From Prevotella sp. P6B1 (GTDB lineage Bacteria; Bacteroidota; Bacteroidia; Bacteroidales; Bacteroidaceae), in assembly GCF_000702825.1 (NCBI RefSeq), contig NZ_JNKF01000010.1:496001-560000 (forward strand): a stretch of DNA of 64,000 bases, in the 5' to 3' direction. The stretch's first letter is position 1; each line of letters opens with the position of its first letter. Both the position numbers and the translations under genes were made by a program. Below the pieces are notes generated by a model. It saw only the letters and a program-made list of their open reading frames with translations. It was not told where the DNA came from and did no database searches. Positions 13,640 through 23,923 of this stretch are shown in pieces.

Positions 13640-16111
13640 ATGAAGAAAACAATTTTATCGATTGCAATGATTTGTGCTGCAACCATAATGCAAGCACAGA
13701 AACCAGCCATCCCCCGTGATGCGGCGCTGGAGGCGAAGATTGAGAAAACATTGGCTAAGATGACACTCGACGAGAAGATTGGTCAGATGCTGGAACTGAA
13801 CCTCGACATTATTGGCAAGATGACTGTAGAGAATGCCAAGGTGGATCGTGAAAAGGTTCGCAGCGTTCTGCAGCAGTACGGTCGCTCGGATGCCGAAGTA
13901 AAGGAGATGCTGAAGAAGACCGATCAGCAGATTATCGATCAGTTGGGTGGATTCCCAGTAGATATCTATCAGGGCGATACTAAGCGTGTGTGGAAACTGA
14001 ACGAGCAGATGCTCGATACACTGATTTCTAAGTGGAAGGTGGGATCTATCCTGAATGCACCAGGCACAAAGGCTCCAACAGTAGCCCAGTGGCAGCAGTG
14101 GATCCAGCTGATTCAGAAAAAGTCGATGAAGTATCTGGGCATTCCTGATATCTACGGACTGGATCACAACCACGGCGTAACCTATACTCAGGGCGGAACA
14201 CTCTTCCCACAGCCCATTAATCTGGGTGCATCGTTCAATACCGAACTGGCTCGCAGAGGCGCTGAGATTACAGCTTACGAGAGTCGTGCAGCCAACTGTC
14301 CTTGGGTGTATAACCCTGTAGTTGACCTGAGTCGCGACCCACGTTGGCCTCGTGTATATGAGAGCTTTGGCGAGGATGCCATCGTAAACTCAAAGATGGT
14401 AACAGCTGAGATTAGGGGTTATCAGGGCGATGATAATAACCACATCGACCAGTATCACGTAGGTACCAGCACCAAGCACTACTTTGCCTATGGTGCTCCC
14501 TGGACAGGTAAGGACCGTACCCCAGCTTACCTCTCGCCACAGATGATTCGTGAGAAATACTTCGAGCCTTTCAAGGCAGCTGCTTTGGCTGGTACACTCA
14601 CCATGATGGTTAACTCGGCCTCAGTCAACGGCGTGCCTGTTCATGCCAGCTACGAGTATCTGACCAAGTGGCTGAAAGAAGACCTGCAGTGGGATGGATT
14701 CCTGGTTACCGACTGGGCTGATATCAACAACTTGTTCTCTCGCGAACATGTAGCTAAGGATAAGAAAGATGCCATCCGTATCGCTATCAATGCAGGTATC
14801 GATATGTCGATGGACCCCTATAGCGTTGAGTTCTGCATTCTGCTGAAGGAGCTGGTACAGGAGGGTAAGGTGAAGATGAGTCGTATCGACGATGCCGTTC
14901 GTCGTATCCTGCGTGCCAAGTATCGCCTGGGTCTCTTTGATAAGCCAAACACTGGTGGCAAGGGCTTTGAGAAGTTTGGTAGCGCCGAGTTTGCTGCCGC
15001 CTCGTTGAAGGCTGCTGAGGAGAGCGAGGTTCTGCTGAAGAACGAGGGTAATATCCTGCCTTTGGCTAAGGGAAAGAAGATTCTGCTCACTGGTCCTAAC
15101 GCCAACCAGATGCGTTGTCTGCATGGTGGTTGGAGCTACACCTGGCAGGGCTCAAAGGCAGAGGAACTCTCAGAGAAATACAACACCATCTACGAGGCTC
15201 TGTGTAATAAGTATGGTAAGGAGAACATCATCCTTGAGCAGGGTGTAACCTATAATGAGAATGGTGCTTACTACGATGAGAATGAGCCTGAGATTGATAA
15301 GGCTGTATCCGCTGCCGCCAAGGCCGATGTGATTATCGCTTGTATTGGCGAGAACTCATATACTGAGACACCTGGTAACCTGAACGACCTGTGGTTGTCG
15401 GCAAACCAACGCAATCTGGTAAAGGCACTCGCCAAGACTGGCAAGCCCATCGTCATGGTGCTGAACGAGGGTCGTCCTCGTCTGATTGCTGATATCGAGC
15501 CATTGGCTAAGGCTGTGGTTGATATCCTGATTCCTGGTAACTATGGTGGCGATGCACTGGCCAACCTGTTGGCTGGCGATGCCAACTTCTCGGCCAAGAT
15601 GCCTTACACCTATCCTCGTGAGATCAACTCGCTGAACACCTATGATTATAAGGTGTCTGAGGAGGTGGGTACCATGGCAGGTGCTTACAACTACGATGCA
15701 AAGGTTTCGCTCCAGTGGCCATTCGGCTATGGCATCAGCTACACCACCTATGAGTACAGCAACCTGAAGGTGGATAAGAGCAAGTTTACTGCAGCCGATG
15801 TGCTGACAGTAAGCGTAGATGTAAAGAACACAGGTGCCAAGGCCGGTAAGGAGGCTGTACTGCTTTACAGCAGCGACCTGGTAGCATCAATCGTACCAGA
15901 CAACAAGCGTCTGCGCGACTTCACTAAGATTGAGTTGCAGCCAGGCGAGGTAAAGACTGTTACCTTCCAGTTGCCTGCCAAGAACTTAGCCTTTGTAGGC
16001 GCCGATGGAAAGTGGACCCTTGAGGAGGGCGACTTTATCCTGAAGGTTGGCAATCAGACTGTAGGTACTGCTTGCACACAGACAAAGATCTGGGACGAGC
16101 CTAATATTTAA
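13640..16111 (+). CDS. Secreted GH3 glycoside hydrolase (beta-glucosidase-like)
   Basis: An 823-residue exported enzyme (signal peptide to about residue 19, IMQAQ). The GH3 TIM-barrel domain contains [15 protein letters not shown]279-H280 and the catalytic nucleophile Asp358 in FLVTDWAD. The second alpha/beta sandwich runs about 455-680 and a fibronectin-III-like C-terminal domain follows ([20 protein letters not shown]). It should remove terminal beta-linked glucose or xylose from oligosaccharides; CdxA-type cellodextrinases of Prevotella have this architecture, but substrate choice cannot be settled by eye. An insertion near residues 60-120 is not in minimal GH3 enzymes. Its 3' end overlaps the convergent GH92 fusion gene by 11 bp. 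Confidence 0.93.
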   Translation: MKKTILSIAMICAATIMQAQKPAIPRDAALEAKIEKTLAKMTLDEKIGQMLELNLDIIGKMTVENAKVDREKVRSVLQQYGRSDAEVKEMLKKTDQQIIDQLGGFPVDIYQGDTKRVWKLNEQMLDTLISKWKVGSILNAPGTKAPTVAQWQQWIQLIQKKSMKYLGIPDIYGLDHNHGVTYTQGGTLFPQPINLGASFNTELARRGAEITAYESRAANCPWVYNPVVDLSRDPRWPRVYESFGEDAIVNSKMVTAEIRGYQGDDNNHIDQYHVGTSTKHYFAYGAPWTGKDRTPAYLSPQMIREKYFEPFKAAALAGTLTMMVNSASVNGVPVHASYEYLTKWLKEDLQWDGFLVTDWADINNLFSREHVAKDKKDAIRIAINAGIDMSMDPYSVEFCILLKELVQEGKVKMSRIDDAVRRILRAKYRLGLFDKPNTGGKGFEKFGSAEFAAASLKAAEESEVLLKNEGNILPLAKGKKILLTGPNANQMRCLHGGWSYTWQGSKAEELSEKYNTIYEALCNKYGKENIILEQGVTYNENGAYYDENEPEIDKAVSAAAKADVIIACIGENSYTETPGNLNDLWLSANQRNLVKALAKTGKPIVMVLNEGRPRLIADIEPLAKAVVDILIPGNYGGDALANLLAGDANFSAKMPYTYPREINSLNTYDYKVSEEVGTMAGAYNYDAKVSLQWPFGYGISYTTYEYSNLKVDKSKFTAADVLTVSVDVKNTGAKAGKEAVLLYSSDLVASIVPDNKRLRDFTKIELQPGEVKTVTFQLPAKNLAFVGADGKWTLEEGDFILKVGNQTVGTACTQTKIWDEPNI

Positions 16112-19100
16112 TCTCGTCCTGAGTGATATAGTTCCGATGAAGGGGCAGGGAGTTTGGCGTTATCGTAAACTTCCTGCCTTTTTCCATGTTCAGTGTTACT
16201 TTCTGGAATCTGGGGGCGGCTAACATATAGCGATCGGTAGCCGGACAAACAGGATAGAATCCGATAGAACCAAACACATACCAAGCCGACATCTGTCCGG
16301 CATCGTCATTACCAGATAATCCACCTGGAGTGTCGTTGTATTCTGTGTCGAGGATATGGGCTACACGCTCGATGGTCTTTTCGCGTTTGCCGATATAATC
16401 GTAAAGCCAAGGTATCTGATGACAAGGCTCGTTGCCGTGCCAATAGCGGCCCTCGGTAAACATCGAGTCGAGCTTGGTTTCGAACTTCTCTTTGCCACCA
16501 AGCATATCGATGAGGCCTTCTACATTCTGTGGCACATACCATGTATAATGGCAGGTAGCACCCTCAGTAATATATGATTTGCGATGGATAAAGTCGGTGT
16601 TGTTCTCGAACTTACCGCCATCGGTCTTCTTGCGCGAAACCTGTTTTGGCGCATGGCGACCATCGCAATAGCCTGTCTTGGGATTAATCACATTGCGCCA
16701 GTTTTCCGATCGGCGCATCAGTTCCTGGTAATCCTTGTCCTTACCCATGGCCTTGGCCAACTGGGCCACAGCAAAATCGTCGAAGGCATATTCGAGGGTT
16801 CGCGATGTCTGCTCATCCTGATGGAAAGCCTCCTTCACGCCATCCTCTAAGGGAATATAGCCGTACTTGAGGTACGAGGTGAGTGCTCTGCGACCCATAC
16901 CGTTCTTGTAGTCGTTATAATTGGCTGGCGTCTCGAAAGCGTTCTTACGCATCGCCTCGTAAGCCTTTTCTATGTCGAAGTTTCTGATACCTTTAATATA
17001 AGCATCAGCCAGTACAGCGCTACAGTGGTCGCCAATCATTGCGGCGGTATAAGAGTTCCAGCAGGGGAAAATAGGTAGCCAACCGCCCTGTTCGTACATA
17101 GTTACTAACGATTGCATCATATCCGCAGCCTTGTCAGGGGCAATGAGTGTATAGAGTGGATGCAGGGCTCGATAGGTATCCCACATTGAGAAGTCTCCGT
17201 AGTAGGTGCGTGGTTCAGCAGGAAATTCAATGGTGCCATTGGCAAACTGAGGGTAGCTGCCATCAACATCACTCATCTCTCTGGGCAGAAACGAACAGCG
17301 ATAGAGAGCGCCATAGAACTGGTCGATGCGAGCGGTGTCGCCATCCTCTACGTCGATAGTATGCAAGCGGTTAATCCATTGTTGGGCAGTTTGGGTCATC
17401 ATACTTCCAAAGTCGTGCCCTTCTGTCTCGAAAGCGAAGTTGTTAACGACACCTTCTTTCGAGGTGAATGATGAGGCTGCTTTTAGGATGATGGGCTGAT
17501 GAGCCTTGCCTTCGAAGGTGAACCAGGCGCAGAGACTATCGATGCCATAATCCTTGATATCATCGTAGGCCTGTAACAGATAGTGCCCATCAAAGCCTGC
17601 CTTCTCGCCCCAGCCCTGATAGATGCGATGCACAGGGTTGTAGCCATAGATGGTCTTGGCCTTACTGTCAATCTCTAAGTGGCCTTGCTGCTCGTCGCTG
17701 TTGTGGTTCAGTACGATGTGTATAGGTCCGTCCTGCTCGGGGGTGATGCGGAAGATGGCGGTATGACTCGTTCCTGTCATCTCTATCTTCAGATGTTCCT
17801 TGGGCAGCCTGACGGCATAGTAGTGAGGATGTGAAATCTCTTGTGCATGCGAGAAAGGAGTGGCGCGCTCTTCTGGCTTCAGACGTAGTTGTCCGCTAAG
17901 CGCAGCTAATGTGAACGAACCATAGTCCTGTGTGCATCCGCCAACTATCCAATGGCTATTCCGGATTCCCTGGAACAGCGAGTCGGTATAATAATAAGGT
18001 GCGATGCATTTCTGCTCTGTGTCACGAGTCTGTGGTGTCCAGAAGTTCTGTCCGTTGGGCACGAGGACGGCTGGTAGCGTTTGTCCATGCTCCTCTGACC
18101 CTTTGCCAAACAGTCCTGCTGTCTTGGTGTTGGCAGGGGCTGTACCCACCATGGTGTTTAGCGCACAGAGCTGACGAAGATGCTCGAAGTGATGGATGCG
18201 GTCAGCTACCTGCTGCTTGAGTGCCTTCCAGCTCTTGAAGCCCAATGACTTCTCATTGTGGAGTAATTGCACAAGCACGTCGCCTTGTGCATTCTTGTAG
18301 AATATCATCTGCAGATTCGCTGCCATCGGCAGAATCTCATCCATCTTATCGAATCTGATGCCGCTTTCTACCTGCCATAAGTCACGTATGCCCATGAGGG
18401 TGAACAGACGATAGAGGTTGGAATCGTGTCCGAATCGCAGATCGGCTCCCACACCTCCTCGAACGATAGCTGCATCCGCATCGGCTTCGATACGTCTCCA
18501 AAGTGAAAGAGCACATCGGGCAGGGATACCTTCGTTTTCAATCACATCGCCGTGGACGATGGTCATACCGATGTTGTTTTTTTCATAGACTGCCTTAAAT
18601 TCCTCTGGTGTGAAGATGTCGTAGAGTGATACATTCAATTCTACATCCTGCATATCCGAGGCGATGGTATGGAGTTCCATCAGCAGTTTGGCTGGCTCTT
18701 TTACTTTCGAAGGATCCACAAACAGCGCTTTGATGAATCTGTCAGGTGATATTTGGAGTGGGATGTTGGTACGACTCTCCAAGGCCTTTTCTTCTGGTGA
18801 GGTGTAGGCTATCCAGGCCATATCTTCTTCGCGAGTGATGGGTGTTAGATGTTGGACTTTGGAAAATTGTTTGAGTTCATCCACAAAGTTCTCCATACTC
18901 ACCTTACATCTGTTTACGGTACTGCTATGAGCCGTCAGATGGGCATCTTTCGTAAACAGCTGCGGGAAGTTCTGGTACATACGACGGGCTATGCCGCGAT
19001 GTTGGCGGGCACCTAAGGCGGTGAGCTGTCCGCCGTTACCTTTGGCGTTCTTCCAGATTCTGATCAGACGCTTGCGAACTTCCTTGCCAAGTATGGTTAG

Positions 19101-19361
19101 GTTGTTGGCATCAGTAAACTGGTTGTTTACCCAGGTGTATCTCGCGTCGTTGGTGAGCCAGCGTGAGCCATGCCTGCCATAGTGTGAGATGTAGAAGGGT
19201 TTGTAGCCCTCAGGTGCTGCTTGAAGTTGCGGTGTTGCATCGCCTGATTCAATGGGATAGGCATAATACACGCCGCCTAATTTCTCGTATTGTGCGAACA
19301 CAGGACTGGCTGTCAGGCAAGCCAGCCCCATCAGTAAAATGGTATATATTCTTTTTTTCAT
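16101..19361 (-). CDS. Histidine-type acid phosphatase / GH92 alpha-mannosidase fusion
   Basis: A 1086-residue exported protein (signal to about residue 24). Residues 25-420 are a histidine phosphatase of the phytase/MINPP branch. R63-H64-G65 lies in YGRHGSRW, followed by the second-half helix [13 protein letters not shown] and the catalytic H312-D313 in LRFGHDSN. Residues about 415-1086 are GH92: [12 protein letters not shown] N-domain, [11 protein letters not shown]976-N-E978-P and GNDD at 1017-1020. GH92 enzymes are calcium-dependent inverting exo-alpha-mannosidases. The C-terminus stops just after YITQDEI, shorter than usual. The gene follows the kinase by 21 bp. A joint attack on phosphorylated mannans is a plausible inference, not shown. 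Confidence 0.88.
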   Translation of the reverse strand: MKKRIYTILLMGLACLTASPVFAQYEKLGGVYYAYPIESGDATPQLQAAPEGYKPFYISHYGRHGSRWLTNDARYTWVNNQFTDANNLTILGKEVRKRLIRIWKNAKGNGGQLTALGARQHRGIARRMYQNFPQLFTKDAHLTAHSSTVNRCKVSMENFVDELKQFSKVQHLTPITREEDMAWIAYTSPEEKALESRTNIPLQISPDRFIKALFVDPSKVKEPAKLLMELHTIASDMQDVELNVSLYDIFTPEEFKAVYEKNNIGMTIVHGDVIENEGIPARCALSLWRRIEADADAAIVRGGVGADLRFGHDSNLYRLFTLMGIRDLWQVESGIRFDKMDEILPMAANLQMIFYKNAQGDVLVQLLHNEKSLGFKSWKALKQQVADRIHHFEHLRQLCALNTMVGTAPANTKTAGLFGKGSEEHGQTLPAVLVPNGQNFWTPQTRDTEQKCIAPYYYTDSLFQGIRNSHWIVGGCTQDYGSFTLAALSGQLRLKPEERATPFSHAQEISHPHYYAVRLPKEHLKIEMTGTSHTAIFRITPEQDGPIHIVLNHNSDEQQGHLEIDSKAKTIYGYNPVHRIYQGWGEKAGFDGHYLLQAYDDIKDYGIDSLCAWFTFEGKAHQPIILKAASSFTSKEGVVNNFAFETEGHDFGSMMTQTAQQWINRLHTIDVEDGDTARIDQFYGALYRCSFLPREMSDVDGSYPQFANGTIEFPAEPRTYYGDFSMWDTYRALHPLYTLIAPDKAADMMQSLVTMYEQGGWLPIFPCWNSYTAAMIGDHCSAVLADAYIKGIRNFDIEKAYEAMRKNAFETPANYNDYKNGMGRRALTSYLKYGYIPLEDGVKEAFHQDEQTSRTLEYAFDDFAVAQLAKAMGKDKDYQELMRRSENWRNVINPKTGYCDGRHAPKQVSRKKTDGGKFENNTDFIHRKSYITEGATCHYTWYVPQNVEGLIDMLGGKEKFETKLDSMFTEGRYWHGNEPCHQIPWLYDYIGKREKTIERVAHILDTEYNDTPGGLSGNDDAGQMSAWYVFGSIGFYPVCPATDRYMLAAPRFQKVTLNMEKGRKFTITPNSLPLHRNYITQDEIKY

Positions 19362-19382
19362 ATTCTCTATGATGTTTGTGGG

Positions 19383-21230
19383 CTATCCTCGCGATAATTC
19401 GAAAATAAAGCGAGCGCCTTGTTTGTATGATGTGTCCAGCCATAGTTTGCCGCCCATTCGCAAGGCGACAGAACGTGAAATGGTCAAGCCGGCACCTGTA
19501 CCATCTGCAAACTCGTCGAGTTGCACGAACTCTTCGAAGATGTGCTCTGCCTCTTCAGCAGGAATGCCAATGCCAGTGTCCTCAACGATAAATCGTATGA
19601 CATGATTGGTAAACTCTGTTTTGAGGGTGATGCTGCCTTCGTGGGTGAACTTACAAGCATTCTCCAATAGTTGCCCAAGAATGCGCGATGAGTGTTGCTT
19701 GTTGGTAAGCATGGTAACGGCGTTAGTGCTATCGTCGTTAAGTATCTGGAGCGTTACAGCCGAAGTCTTATTGCCAGGCCGGGTATGGTGATCGATGCCT
19801 GAATGGCTGATAGCCATCTTGATGATGGTCTTGACGTCGGTATGGTCTTCACGTTCAATCTCAGTTTCGCTGTTCACGTCGCTCAGCATCAGCATGCGGT
19901 CAACCAGTTTAATGATGCGGTCTGTACTTTCTGTCACTCGCTCCTGAATATCCCGTTTCTCGCTCTTTGGCAGATCCATATCTGTCGAGGTGAGAACCTG
20001 CGTGAAGCCTGATACGATGTTCAGCGGTGTACGAATCTCATGCGAGATGTTACGGATAAACTCGCTTTTCATCTTCGATGATACTTTTGCTTTCTCGTTG
20101 GCGATACGCAGTTTGTCGTTGATCTTTTTCAGTCTGATGGCCGTGCGCCAGCCGAAGATGAGTAGCACCAGTAGTGCCAGTACGATGGACGATGAGGCAA
20201 CAATGGTGTATAAGAACTTGGTATGTTGTTGTTCTGTTTTGAGCTCGTCGACTTGGAAGAGGGTGTTCAGCTCGTCGAGGTGCTGACGGGTCTCGCGTCC
20301 GAACACAGAGTCTTTCTCGTGATACAGTCGCTGATAGATGCTTGCTGCCTCTGCCTCTTGTCCTAATTGCATCAGCGACTGGGCTCTGATTTCGTCGGTA
20401 TGGTCATCCTTCTCATCGGTAATCATCTTGACGCTATCTGTATAGAGCAATGCCTGATTGGCATCGCCTTTGGCCTGGAAGTAGCGGGCCTGCATCTTAT
20501 AATAATGGTGCAGACTGAGTGGCTTGTTGATGATATGGGCGTGGTGTCCGGCTGTATCAAGGGATAGTTTGGCATCTTCGAACTTCTTCAGTCCGATATA
20601 GGCGGCAGCGCGAGCCTGATAGCACGAGTTATAGCACTCGCGCACTTCGGCAGTTCTTCTTTTTCCTACCTTCTTGATAAGAAACTTGTACCAGTCATTG
20701 GCTACTTGGAGTTCCTTGTCGAACTGCTTGTCGTAGTCGTAGGCTTTGGCAATGCGATAGAAGATGTTGCTGAGCGAACTGATGTCATCGTCGTCCTTCA
20801 TCAGCTCGGCATAGTGTTTCAGCGCCTCGACGGCAGGCTCTGTTTGTTTCATGTTGAGATAGATGACGCCTATCTGTTTGTAGGCCATCGCGCGTCCCAG
20901 CTTGTTGTTGCGCTTCTTGGCGTCGCTTAGCATCTGCTGTGTTTCTTGTAGCGACAGCTGTAGCTTGCCGAGGGCGCTCAGGGTGTTGGCCTTGAGTTGC
21001 CAGGTACGATAGTAGTTCTCCCATTGGTTGTTCTTTCGGAACCATTCCATCTGGGCATTAGCTTCATCGGCAAGTTTTTGTATCTGCGAGTTGTTTTTCA
21101 GGCTGACCATCTGTTGCCATCTGGCTTCGCTCTCTTTCTCAATGCTCGTAGCATTCTTATTCTCTATGGGTTGAGCATAGAGTATCAGGCATCCAATTAA
21201 AAGGTTAATAACAGATAGTATTCTTCTCAT
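19383..21230 (-). CDS. TPR-containing sensor histidine kinase, orphan
   Basis: A 615-residue kinase. I chose the ATG at 21230 because it begins a signal/anchor (MRRILSVINLLIGCLILYAQ) and overlaps the upstream GH92 stop as ATGA. Residues about 25-310 are periplasmic helical repeats of TPR type. A membrane segment is at about 338-360. The cytoplasmic kinase follows: H-box FIRNISHEIRTPLN with His397, N-box LLENACKF, G1 VEDTGIGIPAEEA and G2 GTGAGLTISRS. There is no receiver or DNA-binding domain, and no response regulator in the window. Lying between two GH92 genes in one operon suggests that it senses a mannan-related or nutritional signal. Confidence 0.9.
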   Translation of the reverse strand: MRRILSVINLLIGCLILYAQPIENKNATSIEKESEARWQQMVSLKNNSQIQKLADEANAQMEWFRKNNQWENYYRTWQLKANTLSALGKLQLSLQETQQMLSDAKKRNNKLGRAMAYKQIGVIYLNMKQTEPAVEALKHYAELMKDDDDISSLSNIFYRIAKAYDYDKQFDKELQVANDWYKFLIKKVGKRRTAEVRECYNSCYQARAAAYIGLKKFEDAKLSLDTAGHHAHIINKPLSLHHYYKMQARYFQAKGDANQALLYTDSVKMITDEKDDHTDEIRAQSLMQLGQEAEAASIYQRLYHEKDSVFGRETRQHLDELNTLFQVDELKTEQQHTKFLYTIVASSSIVLALLVLLIFGWRTAIRLKKINDKLRIANEKAKVSSKMKSEFIRNISHEIRTPLNIVSGFTQVLTSTDMDLPKSEKRDIQERVTESTDRIIKLVDRMLMLSDVNSETEIEREDHTDVKTIIKMAISHSGIDHHTRPGNKTSAVTLQILNDDSTNAVTMLTNKQHSSRILGQLLENACKFTHEGSITLKTEFTNHVIRFIVEDTGIGIPAEEAEHIFEEFVQLDEFADGTGAGLTISRSVALRMGGKLWLDTSYKQGARFIFELSRG

Positions 21231-23839
21231 CGTTCTATACGCCAATCGATTCCCAGAGGATTGTTTCGCATTTCGAGTACCACGGGTAGCTCGTCGTCGA
21301 GAGAGATCCACATTTCTGTGCGGTCGATGTCAGCGCAGACGTGGATGGTATGATTTGTCGAATCCAATTTTCTCCAGGTGATGCCGTCATAGAGGCAGAA
21401 GCCATTCTGTTTCAGCTCGCGCAGGGCTTTCTTTGAAATAAAGGCGAACGTACCTTTCGCATCGTATGCCACTCCGTCGGCAGGGATGTTCCAGCAGAAG
21501 CTGTTGCCATTCTCCACGATGGGGCGTGGGGTCTTGTAGCGTGCCTCTTTGCAGGTAACAAACAAGGTATCTCCCTGCCACGTGTAGGATAACGGCCAGG
21601 TGCGGAACTGCTTGTTGAGCGTAAAGCTGATAGCGGCTTTGAGCGATGGGGTTGTCTTTGAGTAGTTTCCTGCCGAGAAACTGGTAGTTTCCTGCCGAGA
21701 AACTGGTAGTTTCTCCGTAGGAAACAGATGGTGCCCTTCTTTGAAACTCTTCTTTGAAACGTAGAACACCAGTTCGCCGCCTTTCATCAGGTCGGCGTGC
21801 TCCAGTCTTGCATCATCCAACAACTTGCCATTCAGGGTAATCTTCTCAAAGTGTGTGCCTTTGCCTTTAATGATACCTTGTAGCGTCTGACCGTTCGACA
21901 GTTGTAACGTCCACTCTGGAATCAAAGGTGTATGCAACAGGTAGTAGCTCTGTCCGGCATTGGGGTAGAGGCCCATCATGTGAAAGGCCAACCATGATGA
22001 CATGGCGCCGCTATCATCATTGCCTGGTAATCCATCAGGCTTATCGCTATAGTTCTGTGTGATAATCTGGCGAATACGGTCGGATGTCAGGTCAGGGCGA
22101 CCTATCCAGTGATACAGACAAGGCGTGAGGAACGAAGGCTCATTGCCTACGTTATAGCGCTTGCGGTCGAAGAACAGATCCAGTCGCTTACGGAAGGTTT
22201 CTTCGCCACCACAGGCCTCAATCAGTCCTGGCACATCGTGCGGAATACTGAGTGAATACTCTGCCGAGAGAGCTTCGTAGAAGAAGGTGCTCCACCAAGG
22301 CAGATACCAGGGAGCAACCTTGGTGATAGGGGTATATGGGATCTGTGGATGATAGACCTTCGACTTGCCCCAAGGTACTGAATCCAGCCAACGTCCATTA
22401 GCATCCTTGGGCATGATGTAGCCTTTCACATCGTCCCACTCGTAGTCGGCACGCCAGAGGTTCTTCCAGTTCTTTGATTGCTGGATGTAGCGGTCGTAGA
22501 TATCCATACGTCCTAAACCTTTGGCAACTAATGCGATGCAATAATCGTTATAGGCGTATTCGATGGTGCGCGTGCCGGCACGGTCGATGCCATAGGGCAG
22601 ATAACCGTATTTCAGGTATTCGTGCAGTCCACCTCGTCCGTGTTTCTCGTGGTCGGCACCTGGATCGGCCTCCGCATCCTTCAGCATAGCTTCGAGAGCG
22701 AAGTTGTAATCGATGCCTTCCACACCTTTAGCAAAGGCGTCGGCTATCACCACCTCGGCATTCGAACCGCCTTGGGTACGACCGTTGCAATCGCCACTAC
22801 GGGCGTCTGGCATGTATCCCTCTCGTTTATAGATGTTTAGCAGCGAGTTTACGATATCCGCCTCGCGTTTAGGGTCAATCAGTGTGATGAGTGGCGAACT
22901 GGAACGGTAGGTGTCCCAGATGGCATAGTAGTCATCGTAGTAAGGTTTCTCTGTCCATTTGGGGTTTTCGCCAGTCTTATCCACAGGCATGATCATGGTG
23001 TGGTAAAGAGCAGTATAGAACATGCGCTTATCAGTCCCTGAACCTGTTATCTGGATGCGACTGAGCAGACGCTCCCAGCTCTGGCGGAGTTTTGCCAGTT
23101 GACTGTCGAAGTCGTCTTCAACGATATTGCGCTTGGCTTGTTGTTCGCTGACGTACGAAATGCCAATCTTTATGTTCAATAAGGTATCGGCAAAGGCGAT
23201 GGTATTATCGCTCGTCTGCTTAAATGCTTTATCTGTTACCAGACAAAAGTAGACTGTATAGGCATCACCATTGTTCCAGCCGCCTCGAACGCGTGTGTAA
23301 CCACGTACCTCGTGGTTGTTCACCACTTCTACTTCGCCACCGATGAACTGCTGCTGTTCACGACGGTCTGGTTCAGGGTTCTTGCCCAGGTAATGGGTGG
23401 CATCGATGAGTAGTGAACCGTTCGCGGGATAGTGTATGCGATAGAATGCACAGCGTTCAGCTGTTGTAATCTCTGTGCGGATGCCATTCTCGAAGGTGGT
23501 GGCATAATAACCTAATGCGAACATCTCATTTACCCGTCTCTGAGGAGTTACACCTGGTTGTATCAGAATATTACCATATTTCTGCCCACCGCCAGTACCA
23601 CTGACATGGGTCTGCGAAAAACCTGTCACAACCTCAGGCATCTTGGCCCAGCCGGCATTAGGCTTAACGGTACAGTCGGGACCTGGTTTACACATGCCAA
23701 AAGGCATCGACGGACCAGGGAAAGTCCTTCCCACACCCTCACTGCCAATCCTTGGATCGACATACTGCCACACTTGTCCCAAGCTTGCCATAGAACAGAG
23801 TAGCAAACATACGGTTAAAATGTTCGTTTTTAGTTTCAT
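21227..23839 (-). CDS. GH92 glycoside hydrolase with C-terminal extension
   Basis: An 870-residue exported enzyme (signal to about residue 21). The N-domain is GH92: VDPRIGSEGVGRTFPGPSMP and GFSQTHVSGTGGG. The helical domain has WDTYRSSSPLITLIDP, GNEPSFLTPCLYHW with the catalytic-acid candidate Glu, and GLPGNDDSGAMSSW. These enzymes cleave alpha-mannosides. From about residue 705 a beta-rich extension of about 160 residues follows that is not part of ordinary GH92; the boundary is made of a 22-bp tandem repeat (21662-21712). The start is 4 bp after a TATCTTTG promoter element, so the mRNA is probably leaderless. The stop overlaps the kinase start. Confidence 0.9.
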   Translation of the reverse strand: MKLKTNILTVCLLLCSMASLGQVWQYVDPRIGSEGVGRTFPGPSMPFGMCKPGPDCTVKPNAGWAKMPEVVTGFSQTHVSGTGGGQKYGNILIQPGVTPQRRVNEMFALGYYATTFENGIRTEITTAERCAFYRIHYPANGSLLIDATHYLGKNPEPDRREQQQFIGGEVEVVNNHEVRGYTRVRGGWNNGDAYTVYFCLVTDKAFKQTSDNTIAFADTLLNIKIGISYVSEQQAKRNIVEDDFDSQLAKLRQSWERLLSRIQITGSGTDKRMFYTALYHTMIMPVDKTGENPKWTEKPYYDDYYAIWDTYRSSSPLITLIDPKREADIVNSLLNIYKREGYMPDARSGDCNGRTQGGSNAEVVIADAFAKGVEGIDYNFALEAMLKDAEADPGADHEKHGRGGLHEYLKYGYLPYGIDRAGTRTIEYAYNDYCIALVAKGLGRMDIYDRYIQQSKNWKNLWRADYEWDDVKGYIMPKDANGRWLDSVPWGKSKVYHPQIPYTPITKVAPWYLPWWSTFFYEALSAEYSLSIPHDVPGLIEACGGEETFRKRLDLFFDRKRYNVGNEPSFLTPCLYHWIGRPDLTSDRIRQIITQNYSDKPDGLPGNDDSGAMSSWLAFHMMGLYPNAGQSYYLLHTPLIPEWTLQLSNGQTLQGIIKGKGTHFEKITLNGKLLDDARLEHADLMKGGELVFYVSKKSFKEGHHLFPTEKLPVSRQETTSFSAGNYSKTTPSLKAAISFTLNKQFRTWPLSYTWQGDTLFVTCKEARYKTPRPIVENGNSFCWNIPADGVAYDAKGTFAFISKKALRELKQNGFCLYDGITWRKLDSTNHTIHVCADIDRTEMWISLDDELPVVLEMRNNPLGIDWRIER
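21662..21712 (-). repeat. 22-bp tandem repeat array C inside GH92 coding sequence
   Basis: On the plus strand GTAGTTTCCTGCCGAGAAAC plus TG starts at 21662 and again at 21684, with a partial third copy at 21706. On the coding strand each unit contains the perfect hairpin GAAACT-ACC-AGTTTC. Because 22 is not a multiple of three, the two copies are read in different frames (LPVSRQE, then TTSFSAG). Loss or gain of one copy would shift the frame of the last 145 or so codons. Confidence 0.88.
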
Positions 23840-23843
23840 GCCG

Positions 23844-23851
23844 CAAAGATA
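23844..23851 (-). promoter_or_regulatory. Leaderless-type promoter of the GH92-kinase operon
   Basis: Read on the minus strand, TATCTTTG is followed by CGGC and then the ATG of the GH92 gene (23839). Transcription from this element would start about one base before the ATG. Confidence 0.65.
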
Positions 23852-23895
23852 AACATTTTTTCGTGTAATTAGTGTGTTTCGTGCCTTTTTTTTCG

Positions 23896-23903
23896 TACTT
23901 TTG
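23896..23903 (+). promoter_or_regulatory. Promoter -7 element for queC
   Basis: TACTTTTG matches TAnnTTTG and lies 20 bp before the queC ATG, divergent from the GH92 promoter at 23844-23851. Confidence 0.65.
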
Positions 23904-23923
23904 CAACCAAAAAGATAAGAAAG

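Noticed and set aside
16101..19361. Mannose-1-phosphodiesterase activity as the function of the GH92 half
   Set aside because: The catalytic-acid glutamate in the GNEP motif is retained, whereas as I recall the characterised phosphodiesterase lacks it. Kept only as a hypothesis for the whole fusion.
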